64,000 nucleotides of DNA, taken from contig NZ_RCUX01000004.1 in assembly GCF_003667565.1 (NCBI RefSeq), positions 186,001-250,000 on the forward strand, read 5' to 3'. The DNA is from Mycetocola tolaasinivorans (GTDB lineage Bacteria > Actinomycetota > Actinomycetes > Actinomycetales > Microbacteriaceae). Under the pieces are notes generated by a model, which saw only the letters and a list, made by a program, of their open reading frames with translations, made no database searches and was not told the origin of the DNA. The translations under genes were made by a program, and so were the position numbers. Shown here one piece after another: positions 32,687 to 42,662 of the stretch (position 1 is the first letter of the stretch; each line of letters opens with the position of its first letter).

Positions 32687-33595
32687 ATGGCACACGATCA
32701 CGCTCCCGCACACACGTCCAGGAAACGCCTCCTGGCGGCCATCACGATCATCGGCACGGTGTTCATCGCCGAGGTGATCGGTGGCATTATTAGCGGCTCG
32801 CTCGCGCTGCTGGCGGACGCCGGCCACATGCTGAGCGACCTCATCGGCCTCATCATCGCCCTGAGCGCGATGATCCTCGCGACGCGTCCGGCCACGGCCA
32901 AGGCGACCTACGGGTACCGGCGCACCGAGGTATTTGGTGCGCTGATCAATGGCCTCATCCTCTGCGGCGTTTCGGTGTTCATTACAATCGAGGCGATCAA
33001 GCGGCTGACCGACCCCGGCGAGGCAGAGATCCTGCCGATCCCGATGCTGATCGTCGCGATCGTGGGCCTCGGCGCCAATGTCGCGGCGATGCTGCTGCTG
33101 CGCTCGGGCGCGAAGACGTCGATCAACATGCGCGGCGCGTACCTCGAGGTGTTTGGGGACATGCTGGGCTCGGTCGCGGTCATCGTGGCCGCCATCATCA
33201 TCCTGTTTACCCAGTGGGCACCGGCCGATGCCATCGTCTCGCTCGCTATTGCCGCGTTCATCATCCCGCGCGCATTCCTGCTGCTGCGCGACGTGTGGCG
33301 GGTGCTCAACGAGTCCACCCCCACCGAAATGTCGGTCGAGGAGGTGCGCGTACACATCGCCAAGACCGAGGGGGTTGTGGAGGTGCACGACGTGCACCTG
33401 TGGTCGATCACCTCGGGGGAGCACGTCTTTACCGCCCACGTGGTGGTGGAGGACGCCGTGTTCGATCGCGGAGACGCCGGAAAGATGCTCGATCACCTCT
33501 CCGACTGCCTGCACGATCACTTCGATGTCGAGCACTCCACCTTCCAGCTCGAACCCGTGCGTCACGCCGAGCACGAGCGCGAGGTGCACGTGTAG
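32687..33595 (+). CDS. Cation diffusion facilitator family metal transporter (CzcD-like)
   Basis: 302 residues with six membrane helices and a C-terminal cytoplasmic domain, the standard CDF layout for exporting Zn2+ or other divalent metals in exchange for protons. The first metal pair is His47/Asp51 in AGHMLSD. In the second helix site the usual His is Glu154 with Asp158 (YLEVFGDML), which could alter metal preference. The start is ATG 32687; a TACCGT element 6 nt upstream suggests a leaderless message. A palindrome at 32616 is the likely control site. Confidence 0.92.
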   Translation: MAHDHAPAHTSRKRLLAAITIIGTVFIAEVIGGIISGSLALLADAGHMLSDLIGLIIALSAMILATRPATAKATYGYRRTEVFGALINGLILCGVSVFITIEAIKRLTDPGEAEILPIPMLIVAIVGLGANVAAMLLLRSGAKTSINMRGAYLEVFGDMLGSVAVIVAAIIILFTQWAPADAIVSLAIAAFIIPRAFLLLRDVWRVLNESTPTEMSVEEVRVHIAKTEGVVEVHDVHLWSITSGEHVFTAHVVVEDAVFDRGDAGKMLDHLSDCLHDHFDVEHSTFQLEPVRHAEHEREVHV

Positions 33596-33612
33596 CGGGG
33601 CGTGCGCCCCGC
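33595..33612 (+). terminator. Hairpin at the end of the CDF gene
   Basis: Perfect 8-bp arms GCGGGGCG and CGCCCCGC abut the stop codon. The two-base loop means the real loop is probably four bases. No T tract follows. Confidence 0.5.
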
Positions 33613-33763
33613 CTACTGGGGCCACATACGTACGGAGGTCACCGCGATTACTGCACCCTTTGGGGGCACGTAATCAGTAGACTGGGAATGAGCAGAGAAT
33701 CTTCTTAGCGCTCACCCATGACACTCCCCAGGTTCTGGGTGTACCCCGAAAGTACCTCCCCCA

Positions 33764-36700
33764 ATGCCCAAGCATGCCGCGCGCCCGCGTCCGTCCCGTA
33801 CCCGACCCCGACGCGTTCTCGGACGACTCGTCCTGGGGCTCGGGCTCCTCTCGTTTGCCGCTCTCGCGATCGGCCTCTCTGCCCTCGCACCGGACGGTGC
33901 TTCCGCCGAACAGCGGCCGGCAGAGGTTTTGGCCGCAGACGTTTCGGGCGCAGAGTCTCGGAGCGCGGGGATTCAGAGCGCAGCGGCCGAGGCGGCGACC
34001 CCGCAGGTTCGCGCGCTCCAGACGATGATGCTCGCAACCATGGCGCTGCCGGGGGACTGGGATCTCGGGGTCGGGATCACCACCGCGAAGACGCCCAACC
34101 CGGCCGGCCCGCTGCGCCCGGGCGACACCATCACCTATACGGTGACGGTGAGCAACCCGGGCAAGAACGCCTGGACAAAGACCAGCCCCGCGCGCGTGAG
34201 CGTGGACCTCGGCGACCTCCTCGATGACGCCCGCCTGGTATCAAAGGGTGCCTTCTCCCAGCAGGGCTCCGAGCCGACCCTCACCTGGTCTGGGGAGCTC
34301 GCCGTGGGAAAATCCCAGGTGCTGACCTTCACCGCGCAGGCCGACGACTTTCACCGCGGAAACGATCGTCTGCGCCTCTCGGCCTGCGCGAGCGCCGTGC
34401 CGGGGGATCCGAGCGCCGAGGCCGTGTCTCGCTGCACCACCAACGGCCTCGAACTGACCCGCGGCACCGCCGACCTCAGCGTTACCCACCGCTGGGCGAA
34501 GGTGAGCGGGAGCAGCGGCACGCAGATCATGCCCGGAGACGTGCTGCAGCTGCACGTGGCCGTCAAGAACACCGGTGACTTCGCCTACGTGGGTGCGAGT
34601 ACCTGGTCGCCCGATCGTCGGGTGAACCTCGGCCTCGATCTGGCCGGGGTGCTGGACGATGCGGAGTTCACCGCGGCCCAGTCCGGTGCCAGCGTGTACT
34701 GTTCGGCCCCCACCTCCTGGGACTCCTTCTACTGCCCGCCCGTGCCGAAGCCCGCCGCGGGCAGCACGGTGAGCGTTTCGCTTGCCCTCGCCCCGGGGGC
34801 CACCCAGTACCTCAGCGTGCGGGTTACCGCCTCGAACCGCTTCACCGGGGATCAGCGTCTCGACTCCCTCGCACGCGCGAGCGTGAATACCGGCGTCTCG
34901 AATGATTCCGGCGACGCGGATGATTCCACGATCACCCGGGAGCAGGGCCTGTCGCTCACCCTCGAGCGGGTGTTCCCCGAGGCCGAGCTCTCGCAGACGA
35001 TCACGAAGGTGGGCGGTGCCTCCGGCTCCGACCTGCGGCCCGGCGACACCGTGCAGATGGCGGTGCGGGTCAAGAACACCGGAAAAACCGCGTGGACGGC
35101 CCCGAGCGCCTGGTCAGCCGATAAGCGGCTGACCATCTCCCAGGACATTACCGGCTTCCTCGATGACGTCGTGTGGGGTGGCGCGCAGCATGGCACCAGC
35201 ATTTACTGCCAGGCGGCCAACGCCTGGGACAGCTTCTACTGCCCGATGGTGAGCCAGCCCACCTCCGGAGTGATGAGCGCCACGGTCTCGCTGGAGCCCG
35301 GGGCGACGTATGCGTTCAATGTGCGCGGCACGATTCGCAACGATTTTCCCGGCGATCAGAAGCTCGTATCGGCGGCCCGGGTAACGGGGGATCCCGGCAA
35401 CGCCGACCTGCCTGATAGCGGCCGCATCCTGCGCGAGGATACCCGTTCGGTGAGTATTGAGCGAGTGTATCCGGAGGCGAAGCTGACCCAGGCCATCACC
35501 AAGGTGGCCGGTGCGTCCGGTACCGCCCTGCGACCCGGCGACACGGTTCAGATCGCCGTTCGGGTCACGAACACCGGTAAGACGGGCTGGACGGCGGCTA
35601 ATGCCTGGTACGTCGATAAGCGCCTGACCCTCACTCAGGATCTCTCCGGGTTCCTCGACGACGTGGTCTGGAGCGGTGGGCAGCAGGGTGTCAGCATCTA
35701 CTGCCAGGCACCGAACGCCTGGGACAGCTTCTACTGCCCCGCCCTCTCCGTCCCCGCCGCGGGCCAGGGGCTGTCGACCACCTTCGCGCTGGATGCCGGA
35801 GCCACCCAGGCGTTCAACGTGCGCGGAAAGATTCGCAACGATTACACGGGAGATCAGGACCTCACCTCGGTCGTGAGCCTCACCGGCAACCCGCTCGATC
35901 CCAGCCGCGAAAACGGCGGGGCAATCTCGATGCCCGATCGCACCTCCGTGTCGTTTGAGCGGGTATATCCCGAGGCGGAGCTCACTCAGGTGATCACCAA
36001 GATCGCGGGTTCCCCCGGTACGGATATGCGCCCCGGCGACACCGTGCAGCTCGCGGTGCGGGTCAAGAACACCGGCAAGACCGGGTGGACGGCCGGATCC
36101 GACTGGGCGGTGGATCGCCGGCTCACCTGGAAGCAGGACGTCTCGGGGTTCCTCGACGATCTCGTCTGGAGCGGTGCCCAGCAGGGCGTGAGCGTCTACT
36201 GCCAGCCCACCAACGGCTGGGACACCACGTATTGCCCCGCCCTCGCGATGCCCGGGCCGGACGGTGCGCTCACCGCAACGTTCCCACTGGAGGCCGGGGC
36301 GACTCAGGCGTTCAACGTGCGCGGTGTGATCCGCAATAGCTACCCCGGTGATCAGAAGCTGACCGCGCTGGCCAGCGTGAGCGGCGAATCGGCCAACCCC
36401 GCGCTGCCCGACGGCGGGCGGATCACCCTCAGCCGCGACACGACCGTGCCGTTCGAGCGGATCTACCCTCGCCTCGAGGTCACCCAGACCATCAGTAAGG
36501 ATCCCCAGGGGGGATCGCCCGGTGCCGAGATTCGCCCGGGTGATGCGGTGCAGATCGCCGTGCGCGTCAAAAACCCGGGCTCGACCCCGTGGACCGCGCC
36601 GCAACCCTGGGCGGAGGATCGCCAGCTCACCCTGACCCAGGACATCTCCGACTTCCTCGATGACGTGTCCTACTCCGGTTCCCAGTCGGGATCCTCGCAG

Positions 36701-39700
36701 TACTGCCTCTCGACCACCTCCTTCGGCGATGGCAACTACTGTCGCGACCTCGGCCCCGTCTCCGCACAGGGCACACTCACCACCCGGTTTGCCCTCGATC
36801 CGGGGGCAACCCAGTCGATCAACCTGCGCGGCACCGTCAAAAACACCTATCCGGGAAACCGGAACCTGCTGAGCACGGTGACGGTGAGCGGAAATTCCGG
36901 CGAGCGGGACGCCCCCGAGAACGGGATCATCACCCGCAAAGTCACGACCGAGCGCCCGATCACCCCCGTGTATCCGACCCTCTCGATGACGCAGGCCATC
37001 AACAAGGCCGGTGGATCCACCGGCACCCAGCTACGCTCGGGCGACACCGTGCAGATCGCGGTGCGGGTCACCAACACGAGCGCGACGCCGTGGACCGACC
37101 CGTCGGCCTGGGCCGAGGATCGACGGCTGACCCTCAGCCAGGACCTCTCCGGATTCCTCGATGACGTCGCCTACCTGGGATCCCAGGGTGGGACCGGCAA
37201 CATGTGTCAATCGACCACCGCCTTTGGCGACCAGAACTACTGCCGGGACTACGGTCCGCTCACCGATGCGGGCACCCTCGGCGCGACGTTCTCGCTCCCG
37301 CCGGGCGCCACCTACGCGTTCAACGTGCGTGGCACCATCCGCAACGATGTGCCGGGCGACCAGATCCTCCGCAGCATCGTGCGGATCACCGGTGCCTCCG
37401 GAGACCCCGCTCTGCCCGGTGGCGGCCGCATCGACCAGAGCATCACCACCGAGGTGCCCTTCATCGCGGTGTATCCGGAGATGACGGTCGCCAAGCAGTG
37501 GAGCAAGGTGTCCGGCAGCACCGGGAGCGAGATTCGCCCGGGAGATGTGCTGCAGTACGGCCTGACCATCACGAATCCCTCGACCGCGGCCTGGACGGCC
37601 CCGAGTAACTGGGCGGCCGATCGCCGCCTCACCCTGCGCGAGGATCTCGGCGGGGTGCTCGACGATGCGAACCTGCTGGGCATGCGCGGCGGTGCCACCA
37701 CCGTGTGTGCGGAACTCAGCCAGAGGGGTTCCACCTGGGAGAACAGCCCCTGCCCGCAGATCGGTGGGCCCGGAACCGACGGAAAGTTTGAGCACACGTT
37801 TACCCTCGCCGCGAAGGCCACGATGTACGTCGTGGCGCGCGTGCAGGTGACCGACCACTTCACCGGGGATCAGAAGCTTACCGCCGACGCCTGCGTCAGC
37901 GGCGACTCGGGAAACATCGCGCTGCCCGCGGGGTCGATCATCCGCGGATGCGTGGACTGGTCGCACGATCTGTCGAAGGTATATCCCGAGGTCACCATCA
38001 AGCAGGGCTTCACCAAGACCCCGAATCCCACCCGTCCGCTGCGTGCGGGGGAAACCGGGGAGTTCACCATCACGGTGAAGAACCCGGGCGGCGGCGGCTG
38101 GAACGCCCCCTCCTCCTGGGCGGCCGGAAACCCGCTCACCGTCAGCGAGGATCTCCGCGACATCCTCGACGACGCGGTGCTCGTGGGCGTTCCCTCGGGC
38201 GGCGCAACGATCAGCGGCTCGACCCTGAACTGGACCGGTGCGCTCCCGGCCGGTGGCACCCAGACCATCACCCTACGGGTGCGCGCAGGTCAGGGCACCG
38301 ACGCGGCCGGAACAACCCCGCGGATGCTCATCGGCGAGGCCTGTGCGAGCGGCGACAGCCGAAACCCCGCGCTCGCCGAGTCGACCCTCCGGGCCTGCGA
38401 CGCGGTGCGCATCGGCATCGGCGAAAACTGGCGGATGAGCCTCAGCGTGACCGACCAGCACGGCACCGAGCTGGAAAGTGGCACCGCCGTCCATCCGGGC
38501 GATGAGCTCACCTACGCGGTGCGCGCCGAGGCGATCGGTGGCTGGCCGGTGGAGGGCGTTCAGATCGCCGCCGACCCCTCGAAAACCCTCGGTATCGCCG
38601 AGCTCGAGGGCACACCGGAGCTGCGCATCGGCACGGACCCCGCCACCGAGCTCGACCTCACCGACGGCCGCGTCGTCACGCCCCGGTTTGAGCTGCCCGG
38701 CAACCGCCCGGCCGTGCTCAGCTACTCCGTCGTGGTGCCCCGAGACCTGCGTCACGGGACCCTGCGCGACCTCGCCGTGGGTACCGCTCAGGTGCCCGGC
38801 ATCGGCGATATCGCGCCGATCACCTGCGGCCCGAGCACGCATCCGTGCGCGGTTGAGCTGAACCTTGCCCCGGCCGGCCCGCGGGTCACCACCACGGTGA
38901 GCCGGGGCGGCGTCCCGGTTACCGGCAGCGCCGTACGGGGAGAAACCCTGGACTACCGGGTGGTTGTCGAAAACCCGGGCCCCGGTTCGTGGTCCGACCG
39001 CGCGCCGATCGCCGTGACGAACGATCTGCGCGGCATCCTCGATGACGCCGCCGACATCACCTCCGCCCAGCTGCGGGTGGGCGATGCCGCCGCGGTGACC
39101 GTGCCGGTGGAGGGCGGCCAGATCCGCTGGACGGGAGCGCTGCCCGCGGGGGAGCACGTCACCATCGAATACTCGGCCGTGGTCGCGCACACCGCGGGTG
39201 CCGGCGATCTCACGCTGCACGGAACCGCCTGCGCGGGGGAGCCCGCCGAAAACGGCGACCTCGGTGAGGGCCGCGCGTGCGCCGACGTGTCCACGCCGAT
39301 CCTGAGCTCCTGGACCCTCAGCAAGACCGCCCTCGATGCCGACGGTGAACCCCTCGCCGCAAACGCCGAGGTAACCGGCGGCGACACCATTCACTACCGG
39401 ATTACCGCGCGCTGGCTCGCCGACAACACCGCCGAGCGGATTGTGCTTTCGGATCGCCTCGCCGGTATTCAGGGCGCGACCGAGCTGAGTGGAACGCCCG
39501 AGCTGCGCGTCGCCGGAGGTGCCGCCCAGGCCGTACCCGTGCGGGACGGCGTGATCATGGCGCCGGTGTTTGATCTGGCGCGGGACCAGAGCGCGACCCT
39601 CGACTACGCGGTCATCGTGCGCGAGGGCCAGCACGGGGCCACGATCCGAAACGAAATCCGCGGCACGGGCATTCACCCGCCCGCCCGCTGCGACGTTCAT

Positions 39701-41605
39701 ACATCCCCGTGGAACCTCGAATCCGAGTGCGTCACCGTGCAGCACGTGGTGGACGAGCGAATCACGCTCGCACACCCCGAGGTAACCGCCGCGGTCTGCC
39801 TGCCCGAGGGCGGGTTCTCCGTTCCCGAGGTGCGTCTGCCGGCCACCACCGGAGTGAGCTACGAGATGACCGGTGAACCGGTGGCGGGCGGCAGCGTCAC
39901 CATCACCGCCACCTCGCTCGAGGGGCATCCGTTCCGTCCGGCAACGGGCTGGACGCTCAGCGCCGACCGCCTGAGCGCGACCCTCAGCATCGCCCTCGCC
40001 GAACCACACTGCGGTGAGGAACCCGGAACCCCGGGCACCGATACCCCGGTTACCCCGGAATTCCCCGACTGGTCGCACGACCCCGTCTGCACCGACGGCG
40101 TCCCCGCGCCACCCTGGATCAACCTGCCGGTCACCCCCGGCGCGTACTACACGATCACCGGTCAGGTGGCGGCGGGTAAAACCATCACGATCACCGTGCG
40201 GATGATCCCCGGATACTCCCTGGTGACCGTACCCGGATGGACGATGGCCGCCGACGGCCAGAGCGCCAGCTACTCGCTGACGTTCCCCGAGGCCCCCGAC
40301 TGCTCGGGAGGGCCCACCACCCCGACCACCCCCGGAGGCGATGGCGGCGCGGGCCTGCCTACGAGCAACTGGAACATCACCAAGACCGCGCTGGATGCCG
40401 ATCGGGTGCCGCTGCCGGGCAAGACCGCGGTGACGGAGGGCGACCTCGTCACCTATGAGGTGTGGGCCCGTGTCGCGGAGTCCTCCGCACCGATCACCGG
40501 AATCGTGCTCAGCGACGATCTGCGCCGCGTGCTGGGATCCGCGCGCCTCGAGGGCAACATCACCCTGCAGATCGGCACGGCCGCCCCGATTCGGGTGGAT
40601 CCGCCCGCCGCAGGCTCCACCATTCTCGCCACCCCCGCGTTCACCCTGCAGCCGGGCGAGAGCGCCGTGCTGCGCTATCGGGTGCGGATCACCGCGGTGG
40701 ATCAGCAGGCGCAGCGCGACGGCCTGATCAACCACGTGTGGGGCTCCGGCTCCGCCGCCCCGAACGCATGCACCACCGCCGACGATGCTGCGCCGGGCTG
40801 CGGCACCAGCACCCCGGTAACCCCGCGGAACCCGGGCGGTCCCGGTACCCCCGGCGACGGCGGTACCGGCCCGGGCGATGGCGGCACGGGCGGCCCCGGG
40901 GACGGCGGCACGGACCCCGGAACCGGCCCGGGGACGGGGATCCCCGTGACACCGCGTGACCCGATTATCACCGAGCCGGGCTGTGTCGCCGGAGTCTACG
41001 TCAAGCCCACCCTCACGGTGCTCCTGACCCCCGGGGTTTGGTACGACGTGACCGGTGAGTTTGCGCCCGGAAAATCTATCGTCATCACGGCCCACGCGGA
41101 GGCGGGATACCTCATCTCTCCGCAGTTCGGATGGGTCACCGCGGCCGATCGGAAGATCGCCACGAAGACCGTATCGTTCCCCGCGAGCGACTGCCCGATC
41201 ATTCCGGGGGAACCCGGCGAGCCGGGTAAGCCGACCGAACCGACTACGCCGACTGAGCCGGGTAAGCCGACCGAGCCGGGTAAGCCGACCGAACCGACTA
41301 CGCCGACCGAGCCGACTACGCCGACTGAGCCGGGTAAGCCGACTGAGCCGACTACGCCGACTGAGCCGACTACGCCGACTGAGCCGACTACGCCGGGCAC
41401 TCCCGGAAAGCCGGGTCTTCCCGGCATCCCGGTCAGCCCCGGCACCCCGGGCGCACCCGGTGCTGGGCCCCAGACTCCCGGGCTGAGCGCGACCGGCGTC
41501 GTCCCCGGCACGGATACCGCGGCGGTCCTCGCGATGGTCCTGTTCGCCGCCGGGTTCATCCTGCTGCGGGCGAACCGCCGAGGCCGTCGCGACGAAAGCC
41601 GGTAG
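33764..41605 (+). CDS. Giant repetitive sortase-anchored surface protein 1
   Basis: 2613 residues. An Arg-rich N-terminus and hydrophobic segment form a signal peptide (cleavage probably after ASA near residue 48). Residues ~245-1405 contain seven repeats of about 167 residues with the frame ITK..G..G..LRPGDTVQ...RVKNTG..W, W...R.LTL.QD..GFLDD and GATQ.FNVRG.IRN..PGDQ.L. Five of them have a paired-Cys motif (YC followed about 10-12 residues later by YC). DUF11-like domains, three short Cys-containing beta domains and a Pro/Thr/Glu-rich stalk follow. The C-terminus has LSATG at 41483-41497, a membrane helix and a basic RRGRRDESR tail. It is probably a cell-wall-linked adhesin or stalk; the ligand is unknown. 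Confidence 0.93.
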   Translation: MPKHAARPRPSRTRPRRVLGRLVLGLGLLSFAALAIGLSALAPDGASAEQRPAEVLAADVSGAESRSAGIQSAAAEAATPQVRALQTMMLATMALPGDWDLGVGITTAKTPNPAGPLRPGDTITYTVTVSNPGKNAWTKTSPARVSVDLGDLLDDARLVSKGAFSQQGSEPTLTWSGELAVGKSQVLTFTAQADDFHRGNDRLRLSACASAVPGDPSAEAVSRCTTNGLELTRGTADLSVTHRWAKVSGSSGTQIMPGDVLQLHVAVKNTGDFAYVGASTWSPDRRVNLGLDLAGVLDDAEFTAAQSGASVYCSAPTSWDSFYCPPVPKPAAGSTVSVSLALAPGATQYLSVRVTASNRFTGDQRLDSLARASVNTGVSNDSGDADDSTITREQGLSLTLERVFPEAELSQTITKVGGASGSDLRPGDTVQMAVRVKNTGKTAWTAPSAWSADKRLTISQDITGFLDDVVWGGAQHGTSIYCQAANAWDSFYCPMVSQPTSGVMSATVSLEPGATYAFNVRGTIRNDFPGDQKLVSAARVTGDPGNADLPDSGRILREDTRSVSIERVYPEAKLTQAITKVAGASGTALRPGDTVQIAVRVTNTGKTGWTAANAWYVDKRLTLTQDLSGFLDDVVWSGGQQGVSIYCQAPNAWDSFYCPALSVPAAGQGLSTTFALDAGATQAFNVRGKIRNDYTGDQDLTSVVSLTGNPLDPSRENGGAISMPDRTSVSFERVYPEAELTQVITKIAGSPGTDMRPGDTVQLAVRVKNTGKTGWTAGSDWAVDRRLTWKQDVSGFLDDLVWSGAQQGVSVYCQPTNGWDTTYCPALAMPGPDGALTATFPLEAGATQAFNVRGVIRNSYPGDQKLTALASVSGESANPALPDGGRITLSRDTTVPFERIYPRLEVTQTISKDPQGGSPGAEIRPGDAVQIAVRVKNPGSTPWTAPQPWAEDRQLTLTQDISDFLDDVSYSGSQSGSSQYCLSTTSFGDGNYCRDLGPVSAQGTLTTRFALDPGATQSINLRGTVKNTYPGNRNLLSTVTVSGNSGERDAPENGIITRKVTTERPITPVYPTLSMTQAINKAGGSTGTQLRSGDTVQIAVRVTNTSATPWTDPSAWAEDRRLTLSQDLSGFLDDVAYLGSQGGTGNMCQSTTAFGDQNYCRDYGPLTDAGTLGATFSLPPGATYAFNVRGTIRNDVPGDQILRSIVRITGASGDPALPGGGRIDQSITTEVPFIAVYPEMTVAKQWSKVSGSTGSEIRPGDVLQYGLTITNPSTAAWTAPSNWAADRRLTLREDLGGVLDDANLLGMRGGATTVCAELSQRGSTWENSPCPQIGGPGTDGKFEHTFTLAAKATMYVVARVQVTDHFTGDQKLTADACVSGDSGNIALPAGSIIRGCVDWSHDLSKVYPEVTIKQGFTKTPNPTRPLRAGETGEFTITVKNPGGGGWNAPSSWAAGNPLTVSEDLRDILDDAVLVGVPSGGATISGSTLNWTGALPAGGTQTITLRVRAGQGTDAAGTTPRMLIGEACASGDSRNPALAESTLRACDAVRIGIGENWRMSLSVTDQHGTELESGTAVHPGDELTYAVRAEAIGGWPVEGVQIAADPSKTLGIAELEGTPELRIGTDPATELDLTDGRVVTPRFELPGNRPAVLSYSVVVPRDLRHGTLRDLAVGTAQVPGIGDIAPITCGPSTHPCAVELNLAPAGPRVTTTVSRGGVPVTGSAVRGETLDYRVVVENPGPGSWSDRAPIAVTNDLRGILDDAADITSAQLRVGDAAAVTVPVEGGQIRWTGALPAGEHVTIEYSAVVAHTAGAGDLTLHGTACAGEPAENGDLGEGRACADVSTPILSSWTLSKTALDADGEPLAANAEVTGGDTIHYRITARWLADNTAERIVLSDRLAGIQGATELSGTPELRVAGGAAQAVPVRDGVIMAPVFDLARDQSATLDYAVIVREGQHGATIRNEIRGTGIHPPARCDVHTSPWNLESECVTVQHVVDERITLAHPEVTAAVCLPEGGFSVPEVRLPATTGVSYEMTGEPVAGGSVTITATSLEGHPFRPATGWTLSADRLSATLSIALAEPHCGEEPGTPGTDTPVTPEFPDWSHDPVCTDGVPAPPWINLPVTPGAYYTITGQVAAGKTITITVRMIPGYSLVTVPGWTMAADGQSASYSLTFPEAPDCSGGPTTPTTPGGDGGAGLPTSNWNITKTALDADRVPLPGKTAVTEGDLVTYEVWARVAESSAPITGIVLSDDLRRVLGSARLEGNITLQIGTAAPIRVDPPAAGSTILATPAFTLQPGESAVLRYRVRITAVDQQAQRDGLINHVWGSGSAAPNACTTADDAAPGCGTSTPVTPRNPGGPGTPGDGGTGPGDGGTGGPGDGGTDPGTGPGTGIPVTPRDPIITEPGCVAGVYVKPTLTVLLTPGVWYDVTGEFAPGKSIVITAHAEAGYLISPQFGWVTAADRKIATKTVSFPASDCPIIPGEPGEPGKPTEPTTPTEPGKPTEPGKPTEPTTPTEPTTPTEPGKPTEPTTPTEPTTPTEPTTPGTPGKPGLPGIPVSPGTPGAPGAGPQTPGLSATGVVPGTDTAAVLAMVLFAAGFILLRANRRGRRDESR
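34496..37985 (+). repeat. Seven ~500-bp tandem repeats within giant surface protein 1
   Basis: Units begin near 34496, 34997, 35497, 35995, 36493, 36999 and 37501. Units 2-4 are the most alike; the last is most diverged. Confidence 0.85.
41213..41400 (+). repeat. Pro/Thr/Glu short tandem repeats before the sorting signal
   Basis: Mixed units of PTEP, TTPTEP and GKPTEP, encoded by near-identical short DNA repeats. They form the wall-spanning stalk of giant protein 1. Confidence 0.85.
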
Positions 41606-41655
41606 GGCGGGCACTGCGTCGCGGACTCCCGCCCGGAGCGGGCAGCAACACAAAA

Positions 41656-41693
41656 GGGTGTGGCCCCGGATCCGAAGATCCGGGGCCACACCC
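41656..41693. terminator. Bidirectional terminator between giant protein 1 and DedA genes
   Basis: Perfect 17-bp stem with a CGAA tetraloop, arms 41656-41672 and 41677-41693, between convergent genes. Confidence 0.95.
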
Positions 41694-41704
41694 GTGGGAC
41701 CAGC

Positions 41705-42421
41705 CTAGGCGGCGGGGGTGTCGTTCTCGGGTGCCTGTGCGGCTTCCGGGGCCTGCGCGGCCTCGGCAGCCAGACGCTTGCTCTTGCGGAAAGCCATGAA
41801 GTAGTGGATGGCGGCCGGGCCGACCGACAGCGCCACGGCGCAGAGCAGGATGATGTCGATGTACGAGCTCACAAAGTTTGCCACCGGCGGGATATACCCG
41901 ATCAGGTAGCCGAAGTAGGTGAGACCGGTACCCCAGATGAGAGCACCGATGAGGTTATACAGCGAGTACTTGCGGTAGTTCATGTGTGAGACACCCGCGG
42001 CTACCGGCGCGAACGTACGCACGACCGGCACAAAGCGCGCAATGATGATCGCGAGGGCGCCCCAGCGCTCGAAGAACTTGTTGGTGCGCTTCACGTTTTC
42101 GACGCTGAACAGCCCGGATTCCTTGCGCTCAAAGATCTTTGGCCCGAACCGATGGCCGATGAGATAACCCACCTCACCACCGACAAAGGCGGCGACTCCA
42201 ATCAGGAGGGCAACCCACCAGATGTGCATGCCGAGACCATTGCTGGTGCCGTTGTTGCTGAAGAGTCCGGTGATCACGAGCAGGGTGTCGCCGGGGAGCA
42301 TGAAGCCCACCAGCAGTCCGGTCTCGGCAAACACGATCAGGCAGACAACGAGCACGGCCCAGGGGCCGGCGGCTTCGAGGATCGAGTTGGCGTCAAGCCA
42401 GGGAATAAGGGCGGTATGCAT
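41705..42421 (-). CDS. DedA family membrane protein
   Basis: 238 residues. The DedA/SNARE-associated fold is recognised from FAETGLLVGFMLPGDTLL, the VGGEVGYLIGHRFG segment and the FVPVVRTFAPVAAG motif with its essential Arg. DedA proteins are thought to act as lipid flippases and support envelope integrity and proton-motive force. ATG 42421 (MHTALIPWLDANSILEAAG) was chosen because the upstream in-frame sequence is non-coding in character. The C-terminal tail is an unusual Ala/Glu/Pro-rich acidic stretch. Confidence 0.95.
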   Translation of the reverse strand: MHTALIPWLDANSILEAAGPWAVLVVCLIVFAETGLLVGFMLPGDTLLVITGLFSNNGTSNGLGMHIWWVALLIGVAAFVGGEVGYLIGHRFGPKIFERKESGLFSVENVKRTNKFFERWGALAIIIARFVPVVRTFAPVAAGVSHMNYRKYSLYNLIGALIWGTGLTYFGYLIGYIPPVANFVSSYIDIILLCAVALSVGPAAIHYFMAFRKSKRLAAEAAQAPEAAQAPENDTPAA

Positions 42422-42662
42422 GAATGAATCGCTCCGATAATTGATGGCACACCCGCAGACGCACCGAGAGGGGACACGACAGAGTCTAACGCGAGGTGGT
42501 ACCCCTCCGGGTCGGTGTGCCGCAAGATCATTCCAGCGGATGACTGACGATAACGATTGAATTGCGATGCCATTGCGGACAGAAAGTGGACCCGCGACAC
42601 GCCCTCCGGTGTGTCCCCAGCGGCGGGGCTTAGGATACTGATCGGAAGGGAACTCTGCCGAA

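Noticed and set aside
38273..41689. 1138-codon minus-strand frame opposite giant surface protein 1
   Set aside because: Antisense to a coherent repetitive surface protein; it is long only because high GC removes stop codons. Composition is low-complexity Gly/Arg/His and no motif is visible.
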